Positions 1-7,456 of a DNA stretch of 64,000 nt are shown here, piece by piece. How positions within the stretch are numbered: the stretch's first letter is position 1; each line of letters opens with the position of its first letter. Below the pieces are notes generated by a model. It was given only the letters and a program-made list of their open reading frames with translations, searched no databases and was not told the DNA's origin. A program made the translations under genes and the position numbers. This stretch comes from an uncultured Neglectibacter sp. (GTDB taxonomy: Bacteria > Bacillota > Clostridia > Oscillospirales > Acutalibacteraceae): positions 29,659 through 93,658 of the forward strand of contig CAMNSA010000012.1 in the NCBI GenBank assembly GCA_946554335.1, written 5' to 3'.

Positions 1-2
1 AT

Positions 3-722
3 ACGCAGACGGAGAAAGATCTGGACTTCTCGTTGAAAAAAGTCGCTGAGATGGGGTATACCACGGTCCAGATCTCGGCCATCGGGCCCATTCCCGCCGA
101 GAAGGTGCGTGCGCTTTGCGACAAGCACGGATTGAAGATCGTTTTGACCCACACCGCCCCTGACCGGATCTTAAATGATACGGAGGCTGTGATCCGGGAG
201 CATGAGGTGATGGGCTGCAATTATATCGGTATCGGCATGATGCCCGAAAAATACCGCGCTCCGGAATGGCTTTCCCATTTTGCGGAGGATTACCGGGAGC
301 CGGCAAAAAAAATCGCCGCCGCCGGAAAGCTTCTGATGTATCACAACCACAATCTGGAGTTTGAAAAGTTTCACGGAAAGCTGATTATGGAAACCCTGAT
401 GGAAAGCTTCCAAAGGGATGAGCTGGGCTTTACCCTCGATACCTTCTGGGTGCAGATGGGCGGAGCCGATGTGTGCGACTGGATCCAGCGCCTGGGGGAT
501 CGGATCCCCTGCGTGCATTTGAAGGATATGGCGGTCCGCGGCATGGAGCCTGTGATGGCCCCAGTGATGGAGGGCAACATCAATTTCAAAAAGGTCATGG
601 AGACCTTGGAGAAGACAGGGAAGACCAGGTATATTCTGGTGGAGCAGGACGTGTGCGAGGGCAGCCCCTTCGACTGCCTGGAGAGAAGCTATCGGAATCT
701 TTGTACTCTGGGATACAAATAA
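3..722 (+). CDS. Sugar phosphate isomerase/epimerase family protein (5' end outside window)
   Basis: TIM-barrel protein of the xylose-isomerase-like AP endonuclease 2 superfamily. The frame is open to the window edge and reads TQTEKDLDFSLKKVAEMGY, so the in-frame TTG at 33 is probably internal and the true start lies upstream. Visible family features are YHNHNLEF (near visible residue 115), the LDTFW strand end, HLKD and a C-terminal LVEQD, which supply the usual Glu/Asp/His metal ligands. It precedes a Gfo/Idh/MocA dehydrogenase by 33 bp and a second TIM-barrel isomerase, a layout typical of sugar, inositol or keto-sugar catabolic operons. The exact substrate cannot be told from sequence. 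Confidence 0.85.
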   Translation, partial: TQTEKDLDFSLKKVAEMGYTTVQISAIGPIPAEKVRALCDKHGLKIVLTHTAPDRILNDTEAVIREHEVMGCNYIGIGMMPEKYRAPEWLSHFAEDYREPAKKIAAAGKLLMYHNHNLEFEKFHGKLIMETLMESFQRDELGFTLDTFWVQMGGADVCDWIQRLGDRIPCVHLKDMAVRGMEPVMAPVMEGNINFKKVMETLEKTGKTRYILVEQDVCEGSPFDCLERSYRNLCTLGYK

Positions 723-755
723 ATACAAATTCAACTGGAAAAGGAGAGAGTTACT

Positions 756-1910
756 TTGAAACAGGTCAAATTGGGCGTCATCGGCATGGGCAATATGGGA
801 AGCGGGCATATCGGGAATATCCTTGCGGGGAAGACGCCGGAAATTACGGTTGCCGCTGTGGCGGACCGCCGGGAAGAGCGCAGAAACTGGGCGAAAACTG
901 TTTTGCCGGAAAGCGTGCCGGTATTTACGGAGGGCTCAGAGCTGATCCAGAGCGGGATCTGTGACGCGGTGATCATCGCGGTGCCTCACTATCAGCATCC
1001 CGTTCTCGCCATAGAGGCCTTTGAGAAGGGGCTGCATGTCATGTGCGAGAAGCCTGCCGGGGTGTACACCAAGCAGGTGCACGAAATGAACGAGGCCGCC
1101 AGGAAAAGCGGCAAGGTGTTCGGTATGATGTTCAACCAGCGCACGAACTGCGTTTACCGGAAAATGCGCGAGATGATCCAAAACGGCGAGCTGGGTGCTT
1201 TGAAGCGGGTGAACTGGATCATCACCGACTGGTATCGCACCCAGATCTACTATGATTCCGGCGATTGGAGAGCCACCTGGGCCGGAGAGGGCGGCGGAGT
1301 GCTTCTCAATCAGTGCCCTCATCAGTTGGATCTTCTTCAGTGGATTTGCGGCCTGCCTAAGAAGGTACAGGCCTTCTGCCATGAGGGCAAGTGGCATGAT
1401 ATCGAGGTGGAAGACGATGTCACCGCCTATCTGGAATTTGAAAACGGCGCCACGGGTGTGTTCATCACCTCCACCGGCGACGCCCCCGGCACCAACCGGT
1501 TTGAGGTCAGCGGAGAGTTAGGCAAGCTGGTGTGCGAGGAGGATAAGCTCACCTTCTGGAAGCTCGCGGAAAACGAGCGGGAATTCTGTAAAACCGCCAA
1601 GGAGGGCTTTGCTCAGCCCAAGTATGAGAAGATTATGGTGGAGACCGATGGGGAGAACCCGCAGCATGTGGGGGTGCTCAATGCCTTTGCCGCCAATATT
1701 CTCAGGGGCGAGCCGCTGGTTGCCCACGGCAGCGAGGGAATCCGGGGCCTTACCCTGTCCAACGCCATGCACCTGTCCAGCTGGCTGAAGCATCCCGTGG
1801 AGATCCCGCTGGACGAAGAACTGTTTTTGAGCGAGCTCAACAAGCGCAGGGAGACTTCCAGGTCGAAGCAGGGAAAGAATATCACATTTTCTACAGAGGG
1901 GACTTATTGA
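756..1910 (+). CDS. Gfo/Idh/MocA family NAD(P)-dependent oxidoreductase
   Basis: 384 aa. N-terminal Rossmann fold with GVIGMGNMGSGHI near residue 8, the family's CEKPAG motif that carries the catalytic Lys, and the C-terminal-domain signature GGGVLLNQCPHQLD with its conserved His. The TTG start is preceded by AAAGGAGAG at suitable spacing. Members oxidise or isomerise sugars and cyclitols with NAD(P). The flanking TIM-barrel isomerases suggest a short pathway in which this enzyme makes or uses a keto-sugar. Substrate is unknown; family assignment is firm. Confidence 0.9.
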   Translation: MKQVKLGVIGMGNMGSGHIGNILAGKTPEITVAAVADRREERRNWAKTVLPESVPVFTEGSELIQSGICDAVIIAVPHYQHPVLAIEAFEKGLHVMCEKPAGVYTKQVHEMNEAARKSGKVFGMMFNQRTNCVYRKMREMIQNGELGALKRVNWIITDWYRTQIYYDSGDWRATWAGEGGGVLLNQCPHQLDLLQWICGLPKKVQAFCHEGKWHDIEVEDDVTAYLEFENGATGVFITSTGDAPGTNRFEVSGELGKLVCEEDKLTFWKLAENEREFCKTAKEGFAQPKYEKIMVETDGENPQHVGVLNAFAANILRGEPLVAHGSEGIRGLTLSNAMHLSSWLKHPVEIPLDEELFLSELNKRRETSRSKQGKNITFSTEGTY

Positions 1911-1912
1911 GC

Positions 1913-2764
1913 ATGAAGAATATCCTGCTTTCCGGCTTTGCCGACGAGATCGGCGAAAGCTTTGACTTTCAGTTAGAGTCCCTTCGCGAGTTTGGCCTTT
2001 CCTACCTGGAGCTGCGCAGTGCGGACGGTGTAAATGTAGCTGACTTTACAGACGAAAAGCTGAAGGAAGTGAAAACAAAGCTTCATACGGCGGGAGTCAA
2101 GGTGTCCTCTATCGGCTCTCCTATTGGGAAGATCGCCATTACGGAGGACTTTGCCCCTCATCTTTTGAAGCTCAAGCGGGTCATGGAGATTTCCAGAGAG
2201 CTGGAAGCTCCTTTTATCCGGATGTTCAGCTTCTACTATCCCAAGGAGGAGGGCGCGGAAAAGTACCGGGAGGAGACCTTTTCGAGAATGGAGCAGATGG
2301 TCGATCTGGCTCAAAAGGAGGACCTGGTATTGCTCCATGAAAACGAAAAGGGGATCTACGGCGATACGGCCCTGCGCTGTAAAGAACTGATGGAGCGGTT
2401 TTATTGCCCGAACTTTCAGGCGGTGTTCGACTTCGCCAATTTCGTGGAGTGCTCGGTGGATACCCTTTCCGCTTATGAGCTTTTAAAGCCCTATGTGAAA
2501 TACATCCATGTGAAGGACGCTCTGCAAAAAGAGAAAAAGGTGGTGCCTCCCGGACAGGGCGACGGCCATTTGTATGAGATTCTCAAGGGCTTCAGTGACT
2601 GCGGCTATGAGGGCTTTCTGTCTTTGGAGCCCCACCTTACCAACTTCTCCGGGCTTCAAAGCCTGGAGCAGGGGGCCAGGAAGCGGGAGGCGGAATTGAC
2701 AGGAAAAGCCGCGTTCCATTTGGCGCTTAGCTCTTTGCAGGGGATCCTTGAAAAGATCGCCTGA
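1913..2764 (+). CDS. Sugar phosphate isomerase/epimerase (TIM barrel)
   Basis: 283 aa. A TTG at 1907 overlaps the preceding stop, but the ATG at 1913 follows the GAGGGGAC ribosome binding site and gives the usual N-terminus MKNILLSGFADEIGE. Family features: HENEKGIYG, FDFANFVE, YIHVKDAL and LSLEPHL, which bring the metal-binding Glu/Asp/His residues together. It is probably translated in the same operon as the dehydrogenase. It is not a close duplicate of the truncated isomerase at the window start, so the two may act on successive intermediates. Specific reaction unknown. Confidence 0.85.
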   Translation: MKNILLSGFADEIGESFDFQLESLREFGLSYLELRSADGVNVADFTDEKLKEVKTKLHTAGVKVSSIGSPIGKIAITEDFAPHLLKLKRVMEISRELEAPFIRMFSFYYPKEEGAEKYREETFSRMEQMVDLAQKEDLVLLHENEKGIYGDTALRCKELMERFYCPNFQAVFDFANFVECSVDTLSAYELLKPYVKYIHVKDALQKEKKVVPPGQGDGHLYEILKGFSDCGYEGFLSLEPHLTNFSGLQSLEQGARKREAELTGKAAFHLALSSLQGILEKIA

Positions 2765-2859
2765 AAACCATAGCATCCTTGAAACCGGCCGCGGTGGGGC
2801 CGCGCTTTCCCATGCCGCGGCAGTTTTCTGTTTTAGTTTTTTTAGAAAGGAAGTTACTT

Positions 2860-3705
2860 TTGTCTAAGCTTCAAAATTGGCGGATCGAAAAAAGAAATGA
2901 GCTTACAGAGGGGGAAAAGGCACGGATCAAGGAATTGGAGGCGCTTTCCCTGAAACCGGAAAACCTCCACAATTATTGTTTCCTGTCGGGAGAGCTGAAC
3001 GCGGACCCAAAGCTTCCCTGCTTTTACCTGGGCTACGAGGGAGAAAGGCTTGTCGCTTTTCTCACCGTCTTTTTCCCGGGCTGGGAAGAGGGGGAGCTTA
3101 ACGCTTTTACCCATCCCGATTACAGAAAAAAAGGCTGCTTCACCGCTCTTTTCCGGGAGGCGGCGTCAGATCTGCAGCGCTCCGGCGTGGGGAGGCTGGT
3201 GCTTTGCACGGAGCCGGAAAGCGTAGGAGGACAGCTTGCGAGGCGCTTTCCCCAAGTGGAATTTCTTCGCTCGGAGCTTCGGATGCAGCATTTGCCTCAG
3301 ACTGTCTCCCCCTTGGCGCCGGGGCTGGAGGTCGTGCCCTTAAGGGAAGAAAATAAGGAGCGGTACGCAGAGCTTTGCGAGAGTGCCCTGCAAAAGGCGG
3401 ACGCTGTGCTCCACTCCTCAGACCGGGACGGTTTCCTGCTTTTGGAGGGAGAAACGCCGGTGGGAGTATTCGATTTGGAATATGACGGCTCCACCATTTT
3501 TCTGTGCAGTGTGCGGGTGGATCCGGAGAAACGGCGGAAGGGCTTGGGCAGTGAGATCGTCCGCTGCGCCCTGCGGGAGGGGCTTCGGCAGGATCTTCCC
3601 GTAATCCTGGATGTGGATCTGGATAACAACCCCGCGTTGTCTCTCTATCGGAAGCTGGGTTTTTCCACCGTGTTTCAGGTGGACTATTTCGCTCTTCCCT
3701 TTTGA
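2860..3705 (+). CDS. GNAT family acetyltransferase with two GNAT-like halves
   Basis: 281 aa from the TTG at 2860, chosen because GAAAGGAAG lies about 7 nt upstream; an in-frame TTG at 2779 has no such site. The N-terminal half carries HPDYRKKGCFTALF and the C-terminal half VRVDPEKRRKGLGSE, both acetyl-CoA pyrophosphate-loop motifs (R/Q-x-x-G-x-G/A); the second is the more complete and probably the active one. Ends LYRKLGFSTVFQVDYF, the common GNAT terminus. It acetylates an unknown amine. A strong terminator follows, so it closes the sugar operon or is transcribed with it. Confidence 0.85.
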   Translation: MSKLQNWRIEKRNELTEGEKARIKELEALSLKPENLHNYCFLSGELNADPKLPCFYLGYEGERLVAFLTVFFPGWEEGELNAFTHPDYRKKGCFTALFREAASDLQRSGVGRLVLCTEPESVGGQLARRFPQVEFLRSELRMQHLPQTVSPLAPGLEVVPLREENKERYAELCESALQKADAVLHSSDRDGFLLLEGETPVGVFDLEYDGSTIFLCSVRVDPEKRRKGLGSEIVRCALREGLRQDLPVILDVDLDNNPALSLYRKLGFSTVFQVDYFALPF

Positions 3706-3724
3706 ACGGAATATCTGACCAACA

Positions 3725-3766
3725 AACAGCAGGCCGCTTTTCAAAAGTCGGAAAGCGGCCTGTTTT
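3725..3766 (+). terminator. Rho-independent terminator after GNAT gene
   Basis: Near-perfect 12-bp inverted repeat CAGGCCGCTTTT / GAAAGCGGCCTG followed by TTTT, 20 bp after the stop codon. Confidence 0.85.
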
Positions 3767-3820
3767 ACGCTCTTTAAATTAATAAAATTAATTATGATAT
3801 TAAAATAATTAATTTTGTAA

Positions 3821-3849
3821 TTGACAAACTCAAGCACAAGTGTTATATT
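3821..3849 (+). promoter_or_regulatory. Sigma-A type promoter for the DUF2089/DUF4097 genes
   Basis: TTGACA at 3821 and TATATT at 3844 (17-bp spacer) in an AT-rich block (3775-3850) that also contains AATTAAT-type inverted repeats. The start codon at 3883 lies about 30 bp downstream of the expected transcription start. Confidence 0.75.
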
Positions 3850-3882
3850 AGGCCCAGTGGAATAACAAAAGGGGAGAAAGTG

Positions 3883-4293
3883 ATGTCGGAAGAAAAGAAG
3901 GAAGGCTTCCACGCCCCGGCCCTGTGTCCGGTGTGTGGAAACAGAATGGAGATCACCCGGCTGCAGTGCAGCCATTGCAAAACAGAACTGGCCGGTCGTT
4001 TTGAGCCCTGCCGGTTTTGCAGTCTGGAGGAGAAGCATTTGCAGTTTGTAGAGACCTTTCTGCGCTGCCGCGGCTCTATCAAAGAGGTGGAAAAGGCGCT
4101 GGGGGTCAGCTATCCAACGGTAAAGAATATGTTGGAAGCCGCCTTGGAGGCCCTGGGGCTGGAGGAGAGGCGCGAGCTGCGTGAGGTTCGCAGGCAGGAG
4201 GAAAAAACGGAGATCTTGAAGCGCCTGTCTGAAAATGAAATTGATGTGGAGACGGCCATTGAGGCGTTGAATCAGATGAAGGGAGAGAGATAG
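3883..4293 (+). CDS. DUF2089 family zinc-ribbon / helix-turn-helix protein
   Basis: 136 aa. ATG at 3883 chosen over the adjacent GTG because AGGGGAG is 6 nt upstream. The N-terminal third has paired cysteines (CPVCGNRM, CSHCKT, CRFC), a zinc-ribbon pattern. The middle (LRCRGSIKEVEKALGVSYPTV, shown here split from its context) reads as a helix-turn-helix, so DNA binding is likely. The C-terminal tail is Glu/Arg-rich. The gene is followed after 1 bp by a DUF4097 protein, a recurring Firmicutes partnership often tied to envelope-stress responses. Regulator function is inference. Confidence 0.85.
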   Translation: MSEEKKEGFHAPALCPVCGNRMEITRLQCSHCKTELAGRFEPCRFCSLEEKHLQFVETFLRCRGSIKEVEKALGVSYPTVKNMLEAALEALGLEERRELREVRRQEEKTEILKRLSENEIDVETAIEALNQMKGER

Positions 4294-4294
4294 G

Positions 4295-5413
4295 ATGGAG
4301 CAGGGAAGAGAGCAGGTGCTGAACATGCTCAGCGAGGGGAAGATTTCCTCCGAGGACGCCCAAAGACTGCTGGAGGCGCTGGGAGAGCCGGAAGAGACCT
4401 TCTCCACAGGACAGGAACCTTCCACAGCGGAGGGTGCTTTCGAAGAGGAGGCTTCTGAAGGGCAGGCAGCGGCGTTTGTCCCTAAGGGGCAAGGAATGGC
4501 CCAAGAGATGGCGGCGCCCCGTTACTTTCCCTTAGCGCGAAACGGAATTTCCCACGAGGAAAGCACTGCGCCGGAAGGACTTCAAACGCTGGTCCTAAAC
4601 TGGGTGAGCGGACCGGTGGAGCTTCGGTGCTTTGAGGGGGAGGACCTGCGGATCACGGAGTATTCCTCCCGCCCTCTGGATGAGGAGGAGAGAATGGAAG
4701 TGTCCTTTCAAAGCGGCGTTTTGGAGATTGGCTGGCGCAGGCGGGAGGCGCGTCCCTTTTTCGGGAGAAGAATGCCGGAAAAGCACTTGGTCCTGGAGCT
4801 GCCCCAAGGCTGCCTTGAAAACCTTAAAAAGCTTTCCTGCGCGTTGGTGTCCGGAAGCTTTTATGCCTGGGGGATCAGCGCTGAGGACCTGGAGATCCGC
4901 ACGGTTTCCGGAATGATCTACGGAGAAAGCCTTTCCGGGGAAAGTGTAAAGCTGCGCTCCGTTTCCGGCAAGGTGACAGGCAGAGACCTTCACGCCGGGA
5001 GATTAGAGGTTTCCAGCACCTCCGGCAAGGCGGCCCTTTCCGGATTTGAGGCCGGAAGCCTTCTCACCCATACAGTGTCGGGCAAAATAGAGCTTCAGGG
5101 GAACAGCGAAAGCTTTGACCTCAAATCTGTTTCCGGGGCGATCTCTTTAGACGCGTTTTGCTGCCCCAGAGAGGGAAATTTTCACACCACATCCGGGAAG
5201 ATCCGCACCGCTTTCCCGGATAACGCCGGGTTTTCCCTGGAATATCACACCTCCTCCGGCCACTTCCAGTCCCAGTACCCCCTTTCGGGAGAGCTGGGCA
5301 GAAAGCGGGGAACAGGCGTCTACGGCCTGGGAGGAGCTCAATTTCATTACCACACCTCCTCCGGAGCGATCTGCCTGGAGCGGCTGACCGTTGATTCTTC
5401 GGCGGCTTTTTAA
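4295..5413 (+). CDS. DUF4097 beta-strand-repeat protein with N-terminal SHOCT-like helix pair
   Basis: 372 aa. Residues about 1-32 (VLNMLSEGKISSEDAQRLLE) match the short bilobal helical domain found at the start of YvlB/LiaX-type proteins. After a low-complexity linker the rest is a beta-helix-like domain with recurring V/T-S-G turns (NWVSG, RTVSG, RSVSG, STSG, HTVSG, KSVSG, HTTSG, HTSSG), typical of DUF4097. No signal peptide or membrane segment is visible, so it is probably cytoplasmic. It sits 1 bp behind the DUF2089 gene and is surely co-translated. By analogy with LiaX it could sense or report envelope stress, but that is inference. Confidence 0.85.
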   Translation: MEQGREQVLNMLSEGKISSEDAQRLLEALGEPEETFSTGQEPSTAEGAFEEEASEGQAAAFVPKGQGMAQEMAAPRYFPLARNGISHEESTAPEGLQTLVLNWVSGPVELRCFEGEDLRITEYSSRPLDEEERMEVSFQSGVLEIGWRRREARPFFGRRMPEKHLVLELPQGCLENLKKLSCALVSGSFYAWGISAEDLEIRTVSGMIYGESLSGESVKLRSVSGKVTGRDLHAGRLEVSSTSGKAALSGFEAGSLLTHTVSGKIELQGNSESFDLKSVSGAISLDAFCCPREGNFHTTSGKIRTAFPDNAGFSLEYHTSSGHFQSQYPLSGELGRKRGTGVYGLGGAQFHYHTSSGAICLERLTVDSSAAF

Positions 5414-5479
5414 ACCGGGAACAAAAGGAGGTCTTCGGGAATAACATGGGAAAGAAGAACCAAAAAGGGGGCGCTTTCC

Positions 5480-6052
5480 TTGCCGATCCGTATTTTTATC
5501 GATCAGGGCCACAATCCCAGCGGAGTCAACGCCGGAGCGGAGGGCAACGGCCTGAGAGAACAGGATGTCACCTACGAGGTAGGGGTCCTGCTCTATCGGC
5601 TTCTCAATGACGACCCGCGCTTTGAGGCGAGGCTTTCCCGGCCCACTGCTGAGACCTCCCTGGGAACCAGCAACGCCTCCAGCCTCAGGGCAAGGGTGGA
5701 AATGGCCAACCGATGGCCTGCCGATTATTTTGTGAGTATCCACTGCAATTCCAACCCCAACCCGGAGATAAACGGCAGCGAGGTCTATGTCTACCGGGAG
5801 AATACCCAGTCCTATTGGCTTGCCCAGCACATCTTAAACGCGGTGACCCGGGCGGCTGGGACCAGAGACAACGGTGTTCGGGTCAATCCCACCCTCTATG
5901 TCCTGCGCCGCACCGCCATGCCGGCGGTTTTGGTAGAGCTTGCCTATCTCAGCAACCCCGAGGACGCTCAAAAGCTCCGGTATGACAAAGAGGCCTTCGC
6001 CTGGGGGATCTACAACGGCCTGTTAAGCTATTTTGGATATCCTCAGCTGTAA
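5480..6052 (+). CDS. N-acetylmuramoyl-L-alanine amidase (Amidase_3 family), catalytic domain only
   Basis: 190 aa. Zinc ligands are visible: His in IDQGHNPSG near residue 10, Glu in GLREQDVTYEV near 30, His in VSIHCNSNPN near 86, and the catalytic Glu in VELAYLSNPEDAQ near 156. It would cleave the amide between MurNAc and the stem peptide. The TTG at 5480 follows AAAAAGGGGG. An ATG at 5446 with a strong AAGGAGGT is in another frame and soon stops being family-like. No signal peptide or cell-wall-binding domain is present on this start, which is unusual for a secreted amidase. Confidence 0.85.
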   Translation: MPIRIFIDQGHNPSGVNAGAEGNGLREQDVTYEVGVLLYRLLNDDPRFEARLSRPTAETSLGTSNASSLRARVEMANRWPADYFVSIHCNSNPNPEINGSEVYVYRENTQSYWLAQHILNAVTRAAGTRDNGVRVNPTLYVLRRTAMPAVLVELAYLSNPEDAQKLRYDKEAFAWGIYNGLLSYFGYPQL

Positions 6053-6063
6053 AGCGTAAAGCA

Positions 6064-6103
6064 AAAAAGCCCGCTCTTCCTTCGCCGGAAGAGCGGGCTT
6101 TTG
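6064..6103. terminator. Bidirectional terminator between convergent genes
   Basis: Perfect stem AAGCCCGCTCTTCC / GGAAGAGCGGGCTT with an A-run before and a T-run after it, serving the amidase (plus) and the radical SAM gene (minus). Confidence 0.85.
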
Positions 6104-6133
6104 CGGGTAATAAACTGTTTTTTTGGGAAGCGA

Positions 6134-7132
6134 TCACAGCATTTCGTAGAAGCAGGCAGGGGCGATGTCTTTAGAGGGTGCGGCCGAAAGCAGATATTTG
6201 CGAAGGCCATAGCAAAGGTCGCATTTGCTTGCGTACCCGTTGGGGTCCTCTTGAAAGCCCTTTTCCCTTCCGTATTGAAGCAGGGCAGAGGTCCCTCCGG
6301 TGAGCAGCCGGGAGACCACGGGGTAACGGGCGTTGTCCAGCACAGCTGCATCTGATGGAAGAGAGCTGGGGGAAGCGGCTTCCAGAAAATCCTCGAAGGC
6401 AATGGAGATTCCAGGGCAGGAGATGATATTTTCATAGAGATCCACATGACAGTGCCTGCCGGAAAGAAGCTTTGCGCAGGGCTTTTTTTCCGCCGCCTCT
6501 TCGGCGGGGCGCAAGGGGTACATCTCCCGCGCGATGCGCAGCGCCCGGCCGTTCATACCGATGCCGTATTCGCTGGCCGTGTCCGCTACATAATCCTCCC
6601 CCAAGGCGGCCTTTAGCTCCTTAGGAGAGTGGGTGATGTGAATGTCCAGGGCCATCAGCCGCCTGAGGAAGCGCTCCTGCCAGATAAAGTACCCCATGTG
6701 AAGCTTCTCAAGTGTCTCCACCAGCAGCAGGGGACGCTCTAAGGGCACAAACTCAATGTGAAAGGGGTCCACCGAGGCCATCACGGTGTCCGCCCCCAGG
6801 CTCCGCACGGTTTTCAAGCGCTGGGAGACTGTTTCCCTGTCCCGGCACCAGAAGGCGTTCGTCTCGATATAGTCGATGCCTACTCTGTGCTTTTGCAGGG
6901 CGGAAAGGATCTCGCACAGGGCGTCAAAGCGCATGAAGGGCTCCCCGCCGCCGATATGTACGGAGTCCACTCCGGCCTGATGAAGCCGCAGGGCAATGCG
7001 GTCAGCGGCTTCGGGAGTGATGAAGTCGCGGCTTCCCTTGGGGGCTCCGGCAAACATGCAGTGCTTACACTGAGCGGTGCAGGCGTAGTTGATGATAACG
7101 CCCGAATACTGGATCGGACACGAGCGGAACAT
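6134..7132 (-). CDS. Radical SAM protein
   Basis: 332 aa. The [4Fe-4S]/SAM motif CTAQCKHC (C-x3-C-x2-C) is near residue 18, followed by the SAM-binding GGGEP motif (HIGGGEPFMRF) near residue 61 and an IETNAFW strand. Several further cysteines in the C-terminal third (ISCPGIS, CDLCYGL, PACFYEML) may bind an extra cluster, as in SPASM-like proteins. The ATG follows GGGAGGGAG. It stands alone on the minus strand behind a strong promoter inside a repeat-rich leader. No precursor peptide is visible beside it, so the substrate is unknown. Confidence 0.85.
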   Translation of the reverse strand: MFRSCPIQYSGVIINYACTAQCKHCMFAGAPKGSRDFITPEAADRIALRLHQAGVDSVHIGGGEPFMRFDALCEILSALQKHRVGIDYIETNAFWCRDRETVSQRLKTVRSLGADTVMASVDPFHIEFVPLERPLLLVETLEKLHMGYFIWQERFLRRLMALDIHITHSPKELKAALGEDYVADTASEYGIGMNGRALRIAREMYPLRPAEEAAEKKPCAKLLSGRHCHVDLYENIISCPGISIAFEDFLEAASPSSLPSDAAVLDNARYPVVSRLLTGGTSALLQYGREKGFQEDPNGYASKCDLCYGLRKYLLSAAPSKDIAPACFYEML

Positions 7133-7167
7133 GGCGCTCCCTCCCTTTTCATTGTTAACTTACACTT

Positions 7168-7240
7168 AGTATACCATGAAGCAAAAATGCTTGCTTGCAA
7201 GGGCATTTTTGCGAAGCGTTCAATAACGCGGGTGTGCGAA
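7168..7240 (-). repeat. Hairpin/promoter repeat, copy 1 (family B)
   Basis: Read on the minus strand this holds TTGAACGCTTCGCAAAAATG, then CCCTTGCAAGCAAGC, ATTTTTGCTTCATGG and TATACT. It matches 37105-37172 on the plus strand except for a 4-bp GCAA insertion and a few substitutions. The core AAAAATGC...GCATTTTT is an inverted repeat. Smaller hairpins lie just upstream in the same leader (AAAGCTTG/CAAGCTTT, GAGGC/GCCTC, GTGC/GCAC). Confidence 0.75.
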
Positions 7241-7292
7241 GCACGCAGAGGCAACAGCCTCCAAAGCTTGTGCAGCAAGCTTTGCCGCGTTT

Positions 7293-7320
7293 ATTATAAC
7301 ATTTCCTCAAGGTAAGTCAA
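7293..7320 (-). promoter_or_regulatory. Promoter of the radical SAM gene
   Basis: TTGACT and TATAAT with a 16-bp spacer on the minus strand, about 160 bp upstream of the start codon; the leader between contains several hairpins and repeat copy B1. On the plus strand of the same 300-bp gap there is only an isolated TATAAT at 7369 that could serve nhaC. Confidence 0.75.
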
Positions 7321-7456
7321 CCGAAAGCCCGGGGAAAGAAAGTTCTTCCCTTTTCCTTTTTTTGCCGCTATAATGGAAAGCAGCGAAGCCATTCTTTTAT
7401 AGACTGCGAGCAGTTTTATAGGGACAATGGCGCGGCTTTCAAAGGAGGAGAACAAA

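Noticed and set aside
5446..5600. ORF from the ATG with strong ribosome binding site before the amidase
   Set aside because: It reads the amidase in a wrong frame with no family similarity; kept only as a hint of a possible indel.
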